In this document: positions 23,467 to 48,785 of the stretch, piece after piece
How positions within the stretch are numbered: the stretch's first letter is position 1
Layout: each line of letters starts with the position of its first letter
Assembly (NCBI GenBank): GCA_964019165.1
Contig: OZ025274.1
Span: forward strand, 12,262,407 to 12,326,406
Reading direction: 5' to 3'
DNA length: 64,000 nucleotides
Source of the DNA: Mastigias papua
Taxonomy: Eukaryota > Cnidaria > Scyphozoa > Rhizostomeae > Mastigiidae
The notes under the pieces: model-generated
The model's input: the letters and a program-made list of their open reading frames with translations, nothing else
What the model was told of the DNA's origin: nothing
Databases searched by the model: none
Translations under genes and position numbers: made by a program

Positions 23467-26140
23467 TCCATTAAAGTTTAGAAACAAGCATAAAACTTTA
23501 AACTAACAATATGGAAAGTAAACGGATTGGTATTAAGGAAACTTCCAACTTGACCTTCTAAATCTGGCCACCGGCCATATGCCCATTCACCCGCAAAAGG
23601 TGCGCGGATAAAAAAATGAATTGAATCAAACAAACTCGGTCTTTAAATTGTAACATTGCAGACACCGTCTGAATCAATTCAGCTTTTTGAAATAGAATTC
23701 ATATTGCCTGTTCAAAAAGTCAAGTCTTTGTTAAGGTGACAGACACCAAGTCGCGGCCGAATTGGGCAACAGTTTTGACCGGCAATGTGACGTTCTTGGT
23801 TGTCCTTTATAATGTCGTCACAAAATTATAGCTAAATTGGACAACAGTGCCAGGGAAAGGGAAAATTGCTACTTTCTTTGTTAAATCGATGTGTAACAAA
23901 TAAAAATGTGGTAAGAATGCTTAGCAATGCATTGCGCATCAATATGGGAAAAGGAAAGAAAAGTGAAGGTCAGTGGGGAGGACTTTTGACTGAGGGATGT
24001 GGCAAACGAAATCCAACCATAGGTTTGAACATGGAACCAGAATTACCCAAAAGGCAAGGTTAGTTACCCATCAGTCATGATCGCTATGCCAACTTCTACA
24101 GACGAGCCAAAAAAATATCGAAAGCTTCTACAAAAGTGGTGGGTTTGGCACCCCTACACACCCTACTTCAACACGTCCCTGGCGCAGCCTATAAAACATT
24201 ACATGAGATCCTAAATGACGACGAACGTCGGAATAGGAGGCAAGAAGGATTGTAGGTTCAAACTGGGCTTTTTTCGACGTATCTAAGAGCTGGCTGCTGA
24301 AGACAAACGTGCAACAACTACACGTTTAATTTATAAGAACAAACCATATAAGAACATAAGGCTTCAAATGCCAAAAAAAGAAGAACATGATAAGAACATG
24401 ACAAGGCTTTAGAACTTTCTTTCAAAGAACATAAGATAAAAAGAGCCAAATGCAAACAAAAGACTAAGAAGACGCTACAAACATTTACAGTAAAGAGATT
24501 CTTGCCAAAAATTTCATTGGACGCAAGGTGAATTCACAGACATATTTGCTAAAACTTCTTCTGCAGCTCCTTTTCAGAGCAATTATCGCTCTTTTGAGAA
24601 ATCAGTGCACATTTTAAAAACATGGAAATTAAGAACATGTTAAGAACATTTCAGGCTTTCAAACCAAAAAGTTAAGGACATAACTAGGCTTGATTGAAAA
24701 TAGATGCCCTTATGAAAAAAAACGAGTAGGATCTTTCATATATAAAACAGCAATTCATATTAGCAATGAAGACTGTCTTACATAGAATTAATGAGCAAAG
24801 GTTCAATTGCTAGCCAACAAGGGTAACGAAGCTTAAAAACATGCACGTTGCCGGAGATAACGTTTGAGTATGTTCAAACAATTGGGTAACACATTTTCTG
24901 ACAGATTCTTCTGCTGACACAGTGACTAAACACAGAAGCCTGCAAATAAGCAACCGATTTTGAGGGAAAATGCTAGGACGTTTCTCCATGTAACCCGACA
25001 AGGTTGCTCAGTATAGTTATCCTCATAAGCGCAACATTTGCAATTTTTGCTATTTGCAAGATCAGCAGATTTTCTTTGGGGGGAGTAGGATCTATATATT
25101 TAGCTGAAAAGGGTGTGGGTACCACGATTGAAGAAAATCTGCATTAAGATATAATCTGTATTGTTAAATATTATGGTTTAATCTGTAGGCCAATTGTGTG
25201 AATCTAAAAATGTAGCAAATTTATTAGCTGTTTGCTACGCCACTACCAAAAAGCAAAGCAACCTGCCTACAGAAATGGCAAATTCTGGTTCTATGCCGAA
25301 GGAATTTTTGTAAGGGAGTATGACACCACTCACTGCACACGAACCTGAGCATAATCAGCTAACTCGTAACCTTTAGAACTGCGCAACTGGCTTCACATAA
25401 TAACAAGCCAGCAAGCAGAATTTCTTATTGAATGTAAATTGGTAATCTAGCAGGCATTCTGTTGACGTGAACCTGTAAACTACGATTTGAGGACTCAGTG
25501 TGAGCTGAAGAGGTCTCATTCCCTTACTTACTTACTTACTCACTCCCTGAATTGGGGGTACAACATAGCTCCAACAAGTGCACAATTTAAACCAGTAAAT
25601 CTTGCCTAAGCAGATAAGCGCCGTTGCACAATAACCACTATAACACGTAACAAAGAACAATAATGCCATCAATAGCATTTAGCCTTGCTATTGCCCATAT
25701 CCCATTGGTAGTTATAACAAACCTTTTAGCATTTCTTTATATTTAATATGCACTCACTCCATACTAGCTTCTGGCACTACAAAAATCTTGTATGTTAATA
25801 GAAAAGAAGTGAAATGGGGAAAGCCGATTGTGGCATAACAAACTACCGATGAATGTTACCGTCATGGATTCAACACTAAGAATTGGATTACTTGAACTAC
25901 CTCATTCACATAACCAGGTTGTTTAGTATTAACGTATGCCGCCACTTTTCTTCATACATTTGCAACCTCTCATTGAGGATGGTTGACTACGAGGGATCCG
26001 TAGACTATCAACTACTATATCACATCACTTTTTAATTCCTAGCATGTTGATGTTCTTAATGACAAACTAATAACTATACACTGGCAGCTTTAATATCATA
26101 ATAAACTCATAATTGTTGCTCTGCTCCCAATGGTAATTAA

Positions 26141-26543
26141 GGCCCCGTTTATATGGGAACGGCTCCAAGCAGAACAGCGCCCAGATAGGTACCTATAGGC
26201 CTTTTGTTTTACACAGGAACTGATGGAACCGGTCTAAACAGAACCGACAGAACCGCTAGCCGCACCCCAATGGGTCCACTTAGAAAGTAGGTATAGTTTG
26301 GAACCATACTTAAAACTTCTCGTGTTAACTCCCAGAACGGTTCTCATCGGGCATGCTTAGAAATGAGGCAAGGGGAAGCCATTTGAAGGCTATAAACTTG
26401 TAACTGTTCATGCGTGAATGCATGAAAAGAAACGGTTCTACACAGAAATGATCCAAGACATCGTGTAGAAGGGGAAGCCTATCTGTACTTACGCCAAGCA
26501 GTTACAGATAGAACAGTTACCAAGTCTCCGTGTAAACATAGCC
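26141..26543. mobile_element. GTTTAC-type MITE, copy 2
   Basis: Left end GGCCCCGTTTATATGGGAAC and right end, on the minus strand, AGGCTATGTTTACACGGAGA, form an imperfect inverted repeat around about 400 bp. The interior repeats GGAAC/GAACC pieces. Related to copies at 15938-16333 and 42527-42770 by its ends. Confidence 0.6.
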
Positions 26544-27224
26544 TAAAATGTAAGGAAGAATGCAGCACTAGTTGCATAAATACGTGCAGATATAGCCAGT
26601 CGTCTCTGGTATAGTGTTCGACGCCTATCTGCCCCCTTCAGCATGGAAGCAAAACGCCTTAGTTTCAACTCACAATGCGCTATTGTAAGTAACATTTTCC
26701 TAAAAATTCCATAATCTACTGAGGACGATAACTGCGAATTCTGAGATATGATCTCTATACTGATCAAAACTTAGATGAGTCAAATTACCAATATCTGCAG
26801 TTCATTTTTCTACTACTCGAAAGAAGGAGCACATTGTGCCGAATATGAGAGAGAACAAAAATAGGATACAACATTACCCTTGGTCTTGGGAACCATTTGC
26901 AGATAAATACATGAGATTCATGAGTATCTGCAAAATAGTCAAGTCATATATTTCCCGGTAATGAACCAAACTGTAACAAGATACGTGAAAAAACAAAAAT
27001 CGACTGCAAAGCCATGACGATCTAAACAAAACACATAATGAGCGCGCAGTATATCGATAGGATAAACGCTAGCAGAGAACTACTATGCATTACTGAAGCA
27101 AAGCTATTAAGGTGTGACAGAGTCAAGGTGCTTTTCAAGGGGAATGTTTATGTATACTATATGTATCAATATATTTCCATGCATGCGCGTGTGGCTGAGT
27201 GTGTATGTGTATGTGTACTCTGCA

Positions 27225-27434
<210 letters not shown>

Positions 27435-27469
27435 CAGCTTCGTAATATAACTTTGAAAGTACATAGTAC

Positions 27470-39175
<11,706 letters not shown>

Positions 39176-40332
39176 GGTAGATCCAGACCAACACGAGTAG
39201 GCACGAGACAGTAGCCAATGCGTCTAAATAACGAAGAAAAGCTGAATGAACAAGGTCGTAAACAGTTAACTGGCTAACAAAGGTGTGAAGCAAACCACCG
39301 GTATTGTAACACTTACAAGCAATTACGCAAAAGTGGATTTCATTAAAGCAGAAATAAAAGCTGCAGAGTACTGAAAACTCTTGATCAACTAGGCGTACTG
39401 CATCATAGAAGGGGATTACAAAAACAATTGTCGCCTGTTTACTCGTGGGACACAGTCCACACCACCAGGGAAGACAGTTTGCAAACTATATCAGATTAAA
39501 AACGTATACCTGTTTGGAATTTCCGTATAAACTTTAGATACGGGTGTTTCTGTGATTGTGAAAAAAAGATAAGAAAATCAAGAATTCAATCTGGACAAAG
39601 GAAATCAGTGAGAGGGACAGGAATATTGATATGAAGTCTATCCTGAAGCCTTGCGTTTTCTTTGGGGAGGATGTATAATTGCAAATTTACCATAAGCATG
39701 GCAGGGAGGTATAGAACCATGCCCACTATCTTTAATGCACTGATCAAATGCAACAGATTGAAACAAAAACTACAAAGTCAAAGAAGGCTTATGAGGTGTC
39801 CAAAACAAAGATACAGCAAAATATTTCGTTTCAAGGTCATCACGATATACGGTTCTAGTAGAAAACAATTAATACAGATTAATGGCTTCCATAGCTTTTA
39901 AAATGATCTGATTCATAATGACTTTGATTTTTTTCCATATTGCCACCAAACCAAACGGCAAACAGCTAGTAAATATCCGAATGTGTCAATACCATTAATT
40001 TTGTGCCAACTGACAAAATATTGATAAGGTACAGCATCACCTGAACCCCTTTTAGCAACAACGATACAACATGGCAAACATACTTACAAAACGACAAAGT
40101 TATCAACTCCGCCCGAGTACTCGTGGGACTTAATCATGGAACAGACAACGAGAAATAACAATGCACTTACTTGACATTAATGGGGTCACCAACTTCATTG
40201 GAATTCATTGTAGTTTTCATCCCAATGTCTTCTTAATAAGTTTTCACACGCCTGCTCTGAAAACTATCCTATTTTTATTTAGTTCTAACGCAGCCAATAG
40301 GTGTACTGTGGGTATTAGGTCTTGTTCTAGAG

Positions 40333-40529
40333 CAGGGCTCACCAACCTTTTCAAGACTAGGAGCTACTTCAAAGGCATCGAGTAATGCAAGAGCTACAAG
40401 TCTGATGGCACACTTTTGAAATAAGAAAGTTCCACCATTTTCCTCTAATGGTTAGAACAGGACTGAGCGATACTGATATGGTTTTTGTGAGCGCCATGGT
40501 CCCTGCGCGCTCCAGGTCGGTGACCCCTG
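40333..40529. mobile_element. Non-autonomous hAT element with perfect 8-bp target duplication
   Basis: 197 bp with ends CAGGGCTCACCAACC (left) and, on the minus strand, CAGGGGTCACCGACC (right). It is flanked on both sides by TTCTAGAG (40325-40332 and 40530-40537). Eight-bp duplications and CAGGG termini are diagnostic of hAT transposons. Confidence 0.92.
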
Positions 40530-40599
40530 TTCTAGAGGAAGGGAAGATTAGCTATAGAATAGAAGATATGGGACAGCAAAGACCGTATAACCTACATCG

Positions 40600-41300
40600 A
40601 AGTACCCTCTAATCTACCTCATTTGACATATCTTTTGGCGGAAGGTCTTCACTTTTTCTTACTTATATTAAAACGTTCGTTAAGAGGATTCGCCAAGAAT
40701 TCAGGCGCGTCGGAACATGTATCAGCAAGGGCTCATGCTACAAACGAGATATGACGCCACAATCAAATGCCATTACGTTGGCAGTTTTAAACATGCTATT
40801 GGCAAATTGTACAAAAATCTCACCGCAAAGATTCTTGATTACTACACAAACGATCCCTATTCTAAACAGATTTTCATTCTTCTATCAATAACGCAAACTA
40901 ATACATTCATGCTATCCCATTTCGTAAAGGAGTGCCTCAAGGTGGTTTGTTAAGTCCCTTCAATTTTAACATACCCTTGATGCTTTCCTAGGATCATACG
41001 ATCGCTCATGCTCGAAAACAAAGGTAGATTTCGAGGAACCTTATAATCTTCCGCAACCGTGGTAGAAGACCCTAATCAGCTCTACAGGAAATGACACTAT
41101 ACTTCACAACAAATAGTTTTCGCTTAATATTCAGGTCATTTTAGTAAAAACCTTGGCAATACCAGAATGATTTAATACATCACTAAAATTCTCCTTATAC
41201 CAGGGCAGATAATCATTTTGGAAAGAAAATTTTATGTGTTGACCTCCCGTAAAATCCACATAAGAAAACAAAAGAGGTACTTGAAGTAGAAATGAAATTT
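40600..41300 (+). pseudogene. Decayed LINE reverse transcriptase fragment
   Basis: In several plus-strand frames, broken by stops, RT-like pieces can be read. The clearest is FRKGVPQGGLLSPFNFNIP at about 40921-40975, which matches the G(V)PQG...L(S)P..FN motif of LINE RTs. No intact frame; ancient relic. Confidence 0.6.
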
Positions 41301-41742
41301 TCTTAATATCAAGTTACACAGATATTTACATCATGTGACCCAGAGATATCACCAACTTATCACATGAACAAAAGGTTTTAACGTAATGATCCAAAGTTCA
41401 GGTTGGATGCTAGAGCGGTAAGAAGATCGATAATGAATCAGAAAGTGAACCACATCGAACCCAGTAAGTTCTCAACTCCAGAACCAGCACTGGTACAAAA
41501 CAAGTCAAACATGGTGTTAGAAGTAAGGAATACACGAAACTAGAAAGTATCCCCAAACATCCTCCGGGTATTGTTCTCCTTGCCGAAAAGGACATAAAGT
41601 CATGTAAATACAAAGGATACTTTTGTCAAGGACGGCACAAGACAGTAAAATTTCTCATAGTAGTGTAACGATTTGAATGATGTGACCTTTTGAAGGACTT
41701 TTTAAAAACAATACTCCCAATATCTTTGTTTGCTAAGGGTTT

Positions 41743-44700
41743 TCAGTTATCCAGTTCCATTGTTTTTTCTTTAATTATTTCTAAAATATTTCTGTAATAT
41801 CGCAATTTAATTGTGAGTTCTTTTGCAGCATCAAGATTACCTAAAAACATATGAATCATAAATTAGTCACAAGCATAACATTATTTCATATATCACAATT
41901 TTTAGTGCGAAGCAATGTCAATCTTATATGCAATGAAAACAAGGCAGTTTGTCTCATGTTTGTTGAGAAGTTGAGCAGATTTTTCCTAATGCCTAGGACC
42001 TGTACCATATATGTACACACATGAAATATTAGGCACATCAACAAAGATACAGCTAAGAAAATCTAATTCATCGAATAACTCTCCACATCCAGCCAAATTC
42101 ATAAAATTTGGTAAGGCATTTTCCATATGGGATGCCAACCATACTGCTCTATTTCATAGTAAGCCAAAAACCAACCAACAAGTATGCTATGAAGGGTCAA
42201 TCAAATTATCTCGGTCTACTTTCAAATCGGCTTATATTTGAAGCTCCAATTTTCAAGGAAAATCGGTGTCTGTTTAATAAGCGTAGAAATATTTAGTCAA
42301 CATACCACTTTGAAATGCTTCAGTTAGGCTTTCAATACAACTGTCAATTGAATCTAAAAGTGTAGAAGAAACAAATACTGATTGTATCCTGCATGATAGC
42401 AAAATCTATGTCATATATACATCCCTATCCAAGATGCAAGTTCCAATGGATGAGAAAAAGACACGTCTCCCTTGATGACACGAATTCTGACAGAGTAATA
42501 TTTCATGAAAAATCTGCTAAACACTTGGACCCCGTTTACACTAGAATGAATCCAAAATGGTACGGACCCCTTTCGGATCCGTAGCGATTTCTACCAGAGT
42601 CTACACTGGGATCGGATCCAAATCAATTGGCTCACTTGATGCCGGCCATGGGACGAGAAATTTCAATGTGGTCCTGGTACGGATCCAGCAGTTCTAAAGC
42701 AAACGGAAAGCCTATTAGTGCTCTTATATGTAAGGATCCATATGCACCCGTTCTAGTGTAAACGAGTTCTAAATACTACGCAGTTTAGAGTCAGAGCTCT
42801 CAAGTCTTGCGGATCGGGCGTGAGACCTACCTAAACAGAAAAAATTTCATTCGGTCCCACGACATTGGCAAATAATTTGAAAACAAGAAAATCCGCATTT
42901 CTGGCAGTGACAAGTACTGATTCTGCGCACTATTCTATGCCAAATGACAATTTTTGTACGTTGTGTACTTGAGGGCGTTTACTACCAATGCTGTCTACTT
43001 TGGAAGTTGACTTGTTTGAAACTAAGCTATAAATGTCACGAACAGCAGTACTTACAGTGAAACAGCCGGAATTAGGGGCTTTATTTCATTACTTGAGTAT
43101 GAGATATGCTTGGCTCAAAATATACGTTTAGTTTGCGCAAGTTTGGCTTTTGTCATATGGATTCATGATCTTAACTTAATGTATCACTAGTGGATTCGTC
43201 ACGTTCATTAATTTATGTCATGAAGTCATTTGGAAAATGCTAAGCATGTGTCAAATCTTCCGTATTGGTTCTGCGCACATTTTTTGTCATCCATCTGATC
43301 ATTAAGTGCAACAGTCATATTTCAAGACAGTAGGAAATCTGGAGCAAAATACGAGGGCAAAAAATATTAACAAACAAGTTCCTGCTTAGGTCACTTACAA
43401 AATGTTCCTATTTAGGTCATTTACAAAATTTTCCTGTTTAGGTCATCTACAAAATGTTCCTATTTAGGTAATCTAAATTAACAAGGCAAAGTTCTATGAT
43501 GCAATTTTCTGACTAGCCCCTCTTTGCTTTTGATTTTGGCCATGAAACTGGACGGAGTCCAAACAACTTACCATTGTTAGAAGTTCTTATAGCATCTAAA
43601 TCGCTCATTGACTTCACTTCACTTAGCTTTTCATTGATCTCCATAATTTCCATGAGGAAATCCGCCCCTTCCACAGTGTTACTTTCTCCAATTTCAATGT
43701 TCTTTAGGCTTAGCTTTAATGAAAGATAATGCATGCATACTATATATTCAATATTACTTTGTCAAGCTGTCTAAATATGTGTATGCATATCTGCAAAAGA
43801 GGAGACAATCAGACCCAACATCTGGGATGGCAGTTCTAGCAGGCTCTGTGTGTAGTACATGCCATGGGCTTTCAGCATGTACTACAAGAGGGGAGCTCTC
43901 TAGGCATTACAACTCCCTGTGCCACTAGATTAAGATTTTCCTTAAAAGAGAATATGTTTGGCTCCATACAGTATTCTTTAACCTACACCTTGAATAACAT
44001 GAGTTTTCTTGTGCCTTGAGAGATTGCTGTTTAAACAAAAGGTGTCTCTTCCATACTCTTAGGTTCAAATAAGCTAGGGGAATAATAAGTGAGGGGCTGG
44101 ACAATTCTCAAAAATGAAATAAGCAATGGGGTAAAAATAAGTGGGGAGTTGGGAAGTGTTCTAAATTGGCACTAAACTGTTTTCATACAAAAACCCTGAT
44201 AAAAACCTATAAATAATGCTAATGTCATTATTTTGGCAAGGCTAAAACATTTGTATGGCTAATGTAATAAATACCATAGGTGTAGGAAGTGGGGGCACTG
44301 GTGGGCTGCAACCCTCCCAGTTGGGCAGAAATCTAAGTCATTCGGGCAATTTTGTCAGAAAACCAATAGTTTTCCCTCAAAATTAGCTGCAGCTTAACAG
44401 GGCTAGAAAGCAATTCAGTTGGGCAAATATCAGTGATTCAGACAGACAGTGTGCAGCCCCCCTAAATCTAAAGCCCCCTATATCCATGCTACTTGCACAT
44501 TGTGATAAAAAGATTCAAACTAAGAAACTTGACTTTTTTGCAGGCTTATCTGAGAAAAAGAGAGCATTTACTAAGGGTGTCCCAATAAAACTGGTGTCAG
44601 AAATTTCTTACAAAAAATAAGTGAGGGAGGTTTATTCAGGACTTTAGCGTAGCTGTGCCCCAACTACTTTATAGATGCTATAATCATCAGCAACATGCAT

Positions 44701-47545
44701 GCATGCACACTATAGTTTCTGATCTTATTCCAACCTACAAGAAAGAGCTCAAAATATAAACCTAATAAAGTAACATTCCAAGAAATGTATTATTATTGCA
44801 ATTTGCTTTTGCAATGGAAGGTCGCATGAAATGACATCATAGCATAGCTTCTATAGAGTAGAAAACATAAGGAGTAAAATTATTTCATATGACAAGGTAG
44901 TCAAGTTTGAACAGCAGAACATTAGATCCACATGAAATGGAAATCAGCATAATATTAATACTACATACCAAATAAGCAGCCCTTGACAATGGATCAAGAA
45001 GGATGTTGTAGGCTTTGTTTATGAAAGATGATTGCTCAGCAGAATACTGTTTCTCTGCCTGAAAAATGAGACAGACGGCTGAAATAGTTGCCTCTCAAAA
45101 CTTCACTCTTTCAAAGAAATAATTTATTCAGACAGGCCCAAAGACTGTGATTTTGTGCAGGGGCAGTATTTACCTGAGCATAGTGAGTATGAATAAGTTG
45201 CGTGGCCTATAGCCTATAAGCCCCCCCTCCCCCAGCAGAGGTCAAAAATACACTGAACTTACTTAGGCAAAATTCAACAAATGAGCAAAGGTACAAAAAT
45301 ACTAGAATGCCAAAGGTCACTTTAATAGCCAACAAGTAGGTCATACCTTCTGTCCTAATTTTGGTTTCTAAATTCAAGATGTGGCCTTGCATTAAAGGGG
45401 CACCTGCTACTGCCAAACATTCCAGAACTAGACTAAATTGAAAAAGTCAAAAAATAGTCTTGTCTGACTTTGTATACCCTAAAATAAGGGTGCAGCCTAT
45501 AAGCAGGGACAACTTATATGCAGATTTTTGTGGTACTTCAATTGTCAGCTTGTATTGCATAACGAGAACACCACATACTTCTCATTAGTATCATATAAGT
45601 ATCCAACATGTACGATGAAAATCAAACACACATACCTCATCTGAATTATTGAATTTATCAGGATGCACCATTGACTGCAATTTTCTATATCTGTCAGTCA
45701 GGGTTTTTGAATTCAAAACATATGCTTCTTGGCTGCAAATATAAAAGGACATGAACAAACACCTGATAAAGTGATGATGCACCAAGCAAAAAGCAGAAAC
45801 AGGGAAGAAGAAGATAAATGGTGATGGATAATGGAAGATATAACAAAAGAGTTTAGAAAAACTTGCATTCAAGGAAATGCTGAATTGTCTGTATATCACT
45901 GAACTGCTTGAGTATGCTTACTACATTAGCAACAGATAATATAATGCAATTACAATAAAATCTTATAATTCCACATTACAATTTGCTGCTAAGCTCTAAC
46001 TGCTTACTTTTTGTAAATTTGGAGGGGATTTGGGAAAATGCTTACCCAACATCATGTCAGCATCAAAAGTTATTTCTAGCAATATTAAATGGAAATAAAA
46101 TGTCTATACAGTAGAAGTCAAATCAATGATATTAAAGATATTATATGCAAAGAATTAGGTGAATAAATATGACATAAATGCCTGAGAAGAATATTTAATG
46201 AAAGTACTCAAACAATGTGAATTTAAAAATCTCTTCGCCATTATCTCTCTCAAATCCTATCAAATATATACTGTAGCACCTTCCAAAGAAAATATATGCC
46301 AGTAATGTACTGCACAGCATTCATTATATGGCTATATTGCTGTCTCATTTGCATGAGAACTACTACTGTAAGTTGCTACTGGGGGGGGGGGGGTGTCCAA
46401 TTATGGGACCAAGTGCCTAGCGGCAGTCTAGACTGCAGAGTTTGCCAAATGCACATTTAAGATGTTTTGTCATGAATGTTATTGTATACCTGGAAATGGG
46501 CATGATAGAGTGCTACAAGGTGTGACAGGGTGTAGTGAGATTATTTAATTTGAACTTCATAGCAACTATTCTCCAGCCATCATACTGATACTAATGAAGT
46601 AAAATTACTCTAATGTGTGTGTTGTTTCATACAGAATGTTTAATATTTCATATTTGTTTCACACTTACAGAGCACATCTGAGACCAAGTGCACACTAGCA
46701 AAACTGACTTTTTGCCTGGTACACTCAATAACTTGTTGAAACATACTCTGCAGTCCAGGTGACAGTGCAAACAAACAGTAAGTGGAAGTGTAAGTAAAAT
46801 GGGGGATTAAGGGCCTGACCCCAAAGTAAATTTTAGAAACACTCCCCTTCAGATTCAAAAAAATTCCCTTTCAAAAATAGGGATTAGCCCATTCTAGATA
46901 GAGAACAGCAGATGAATTCAAAGTAGCTATGGCTATTTTGGACGAATCAAATGACAACTCTGCATAAATTATTCAAAAGTAGCGAACTGCCAAGTTCACA
47001 GCCAGATGAGAACTGGAATGATAAGGGTGTATGACACCCCCCCCCCCATCCGCACTAATTTGCGTCCCTATTCATCATAAAACTTACCATCCAAATATTT
47101 CGAAGAAAGTCAGTTCCGTCAATGGAGGTTGTATAATCTTACAGATATCACAAAAGAATATCTCTTCACCAATTTTTTTCTTACAGTTCCAACAGATTCT
47201 GTCATCGCTTTTTATCGTACACATGGTCCTGCTACTTGACGATATCAAAAGTCCGTACAAATACTTCACATTGTATTTTGAGTTGACAGCAGAACCTCTC
47301 CTACTTACAAAGGTTCTTTGCGTTGTTCTTATGTTATATGATGAAGACGTAAAACGGTACGTGCCATTTGCAGATATATCTCTGTTGCTCTTGCTAAAAG
47401 TACCGGCCTCTCTTGAGTTGATATCTACGGAGCATATTACATAACCAAGAGGCCTAGTGCGTGATGATGTAGCAGTGACAGAGCATGGGTTCCGAACTAT
47501 CGTTCGTGAGAATGTAAAATAGCGAGACAGCAAAGCCATAATCAT
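41743..47545 (-). CDS. HSCB: Mitochondrial iron-sulfur cluster co-chaperone HscB, 6 exons, complete
   Basis: Minus-strand exons: 47545-47088, 45732-45636, 45058-44969, 43713-43572, 42353-42306, 41840-41743. All GT/AG with matching phases (2,0,0,1,1). 933 nt, 310 aa plus TGA. The long Arg/Ser/Thr-rich N-terminus (about 1-110) looks like a mitochondrial presequence and is longer than in human HSCB (235 aa). It is followed by the tetracysteine zinc site CWNC (118-121) and CDIC (132-135), a J domain with HPD at 176-178 in MVHPDKF, INKAYNILLDPLSRAAYL, and the C-terminal helical scaffold-binding domain with FLMEIMEINEKL and KLRYYRNILEIIKEK. HscB delivers the ISCU scaffold to the mitochondrial Hsp70 and stimulates its ATPase through HPD during Fe-S cluster transfer. 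Confidence 0.95.
42527..42770. mobile_element. GTTTAC-type MITE, copy 3
   Basis: Left GGACCCCGTTTACACTAGAA, right (minus strand) AGAACTCGTTTACACTAGAA. About 244 bp with internal GGATCC pieces, in HSCB intron 4. Its ends match copies at 15938-16333 and 26141-26543. Confidence 0.75.
43379..43476. repeat. 26-bp minisatellite, 3.8 units
   Basis: Tandem units TTCCT(G/A)(C/T)TTAGGTCA(C/T)TTACAAAAT and close variants at 43379, 43405, 43431 and 43457. In HSCB intron 4. Confidence 0.85.
44274..44505 (+). repeat. Dispersed TAGGCGTAGGAG repeat, copy 2
   Basis: CCATAGGTGTAGGAAGTGGG at the start, CCCAGTTGGGCAGAAATC, a TCAGAAAACCAATAGTTTTC patch and GTGCAGCCCCCCT at the end follow the same order as 22655-22875. 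In HSCB intron 3. Confidence 0.7.
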
Positions 47546-48785
47546 TCGTCGTGGTAATTCTTCAAGTTACAAGTCACTGTAAGTGCTATGCAGCAGAGGT
47601 TCGTTTTGCACAGGCTCGTTTGTGTATTACATTTGCCAGGTGCGCAAGTTACAGCTCGCAGCTGTGGAGTCACACTTGTCAAATAAATTGACTTTCACTT
47701 CGAGATGCTTTGCAGGAACTCTATGTGGTCAATTCTTTATTAGTTCTTTGGCTTCCAGTTCTAAAATCCGACTTTTCAGAATTGATCAGTTCAAGTAAAT
47801 ATGAGCTACACATGCACAACTCTACTATATTTGTTTTCGATAAGGAGTCACGGATTGTCAGAGCCACCTTTGAAACACTGCGCATGTTAAAACTCCATGA
47901 TTTTACAACCAATCACACAGCACACTCGTGACGTTAACGAACTCAAATGGGGGTCACCCTCTAAGTGGGGGCTACCAAATGTGCAAAGGCTGGGACTAAA
48001 TGTCTGCTCTGTTGTCAAGGACAATGCGAAAAAAGAAACACTAAAGGAGGGAAGAGTGAGTCCTTACGCGAATGCCAACAGAGGCAGCCCCTATTATGCT
48101 ACCCCCTACAGTAAGCAGACATGTTAACGGGTTATGACTGGAAAGGTGAGGCTTACCTTCCTCGACTATAAAATGAAATGAAGTTGCCTGAAGATCGACG
48201 GATGACATTGCTCTAAAAAACATTAACTATTAGAAAGAGCCTGAATATCAAACATCGATTTCCAACAGCCAAAACACTAGCTTCAATGCACTCTTTGGTG
48301 CCTTTTAGTTTCTGTCACGCCCTCTGTGCAGTTCCAAGGAAAGACAACATCTGTAAGCAATTCTTTTGTTTAAGTTTTGTATCCACTTCAGCCAAAATAC
48401 TTCCCACCAATTTTTGGGATTCTAAATATCAAATTGAACATTTTCAAGTCGAAATCAGACTAGCGTCGATTGAAACTTCGGTCAGTTGATCGCAGAACTA
48501 CAAAATCTTCACGGCAACACTTGCTCGCTCCATGAGGATTTAAACAAATAAGTACAGTTTCCAGATCTAGTAGAAAAACAACGAAAACAAGAGCGACCAA
48601 TATAAATTCACCCTTCATAAGCATAAGCGTCGACAGATCTGTGGACAATTCAAACCAAAAGTAACAATGAAATCACAAGGCCTAGTTAATCACAACTGAA
48701 ACTACTTGGAGTAGATGTCCGTTGTAAGGGAAGGAATAATCTCGGTTGAGTGACCATTGCATTGATTTGATTAGGAGACACCACA
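47546..48785 (-). promoter_or_regulatory. HSCB upstream region
   Basis: 1.2 kb between the HSCB start and the last exon of the GTPase gene, which lies upstream in the same orientation. An ATTGG/CCAAT box lies at about 47911-47915. The open frames here lack recognisable motifs. Two apparent mini-exons were considered and not accepted. Confidence 0.35.

Larger units (their letters stand above)
39176..41742. other. Intergenic stretch between trefoil locus and HSCB
   Basis: Upstream of the distal start exon of the trefoil locus and downstream of HSCB. It contains one hAT element (40333-40529) and a decayed LINE RT (40600-41300). No gene seen otherwise. Confidence 0.5.

Noticed and set aside
48158..48216. 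Candidate exon with good splice sites that could follow exon 10 of the GTPase
   Set aside because: The exons at 49378-49294 and 48839-48786 fit the same phase, lie nearer and give a clean C-terminus with a stop. This one leads nowhere.
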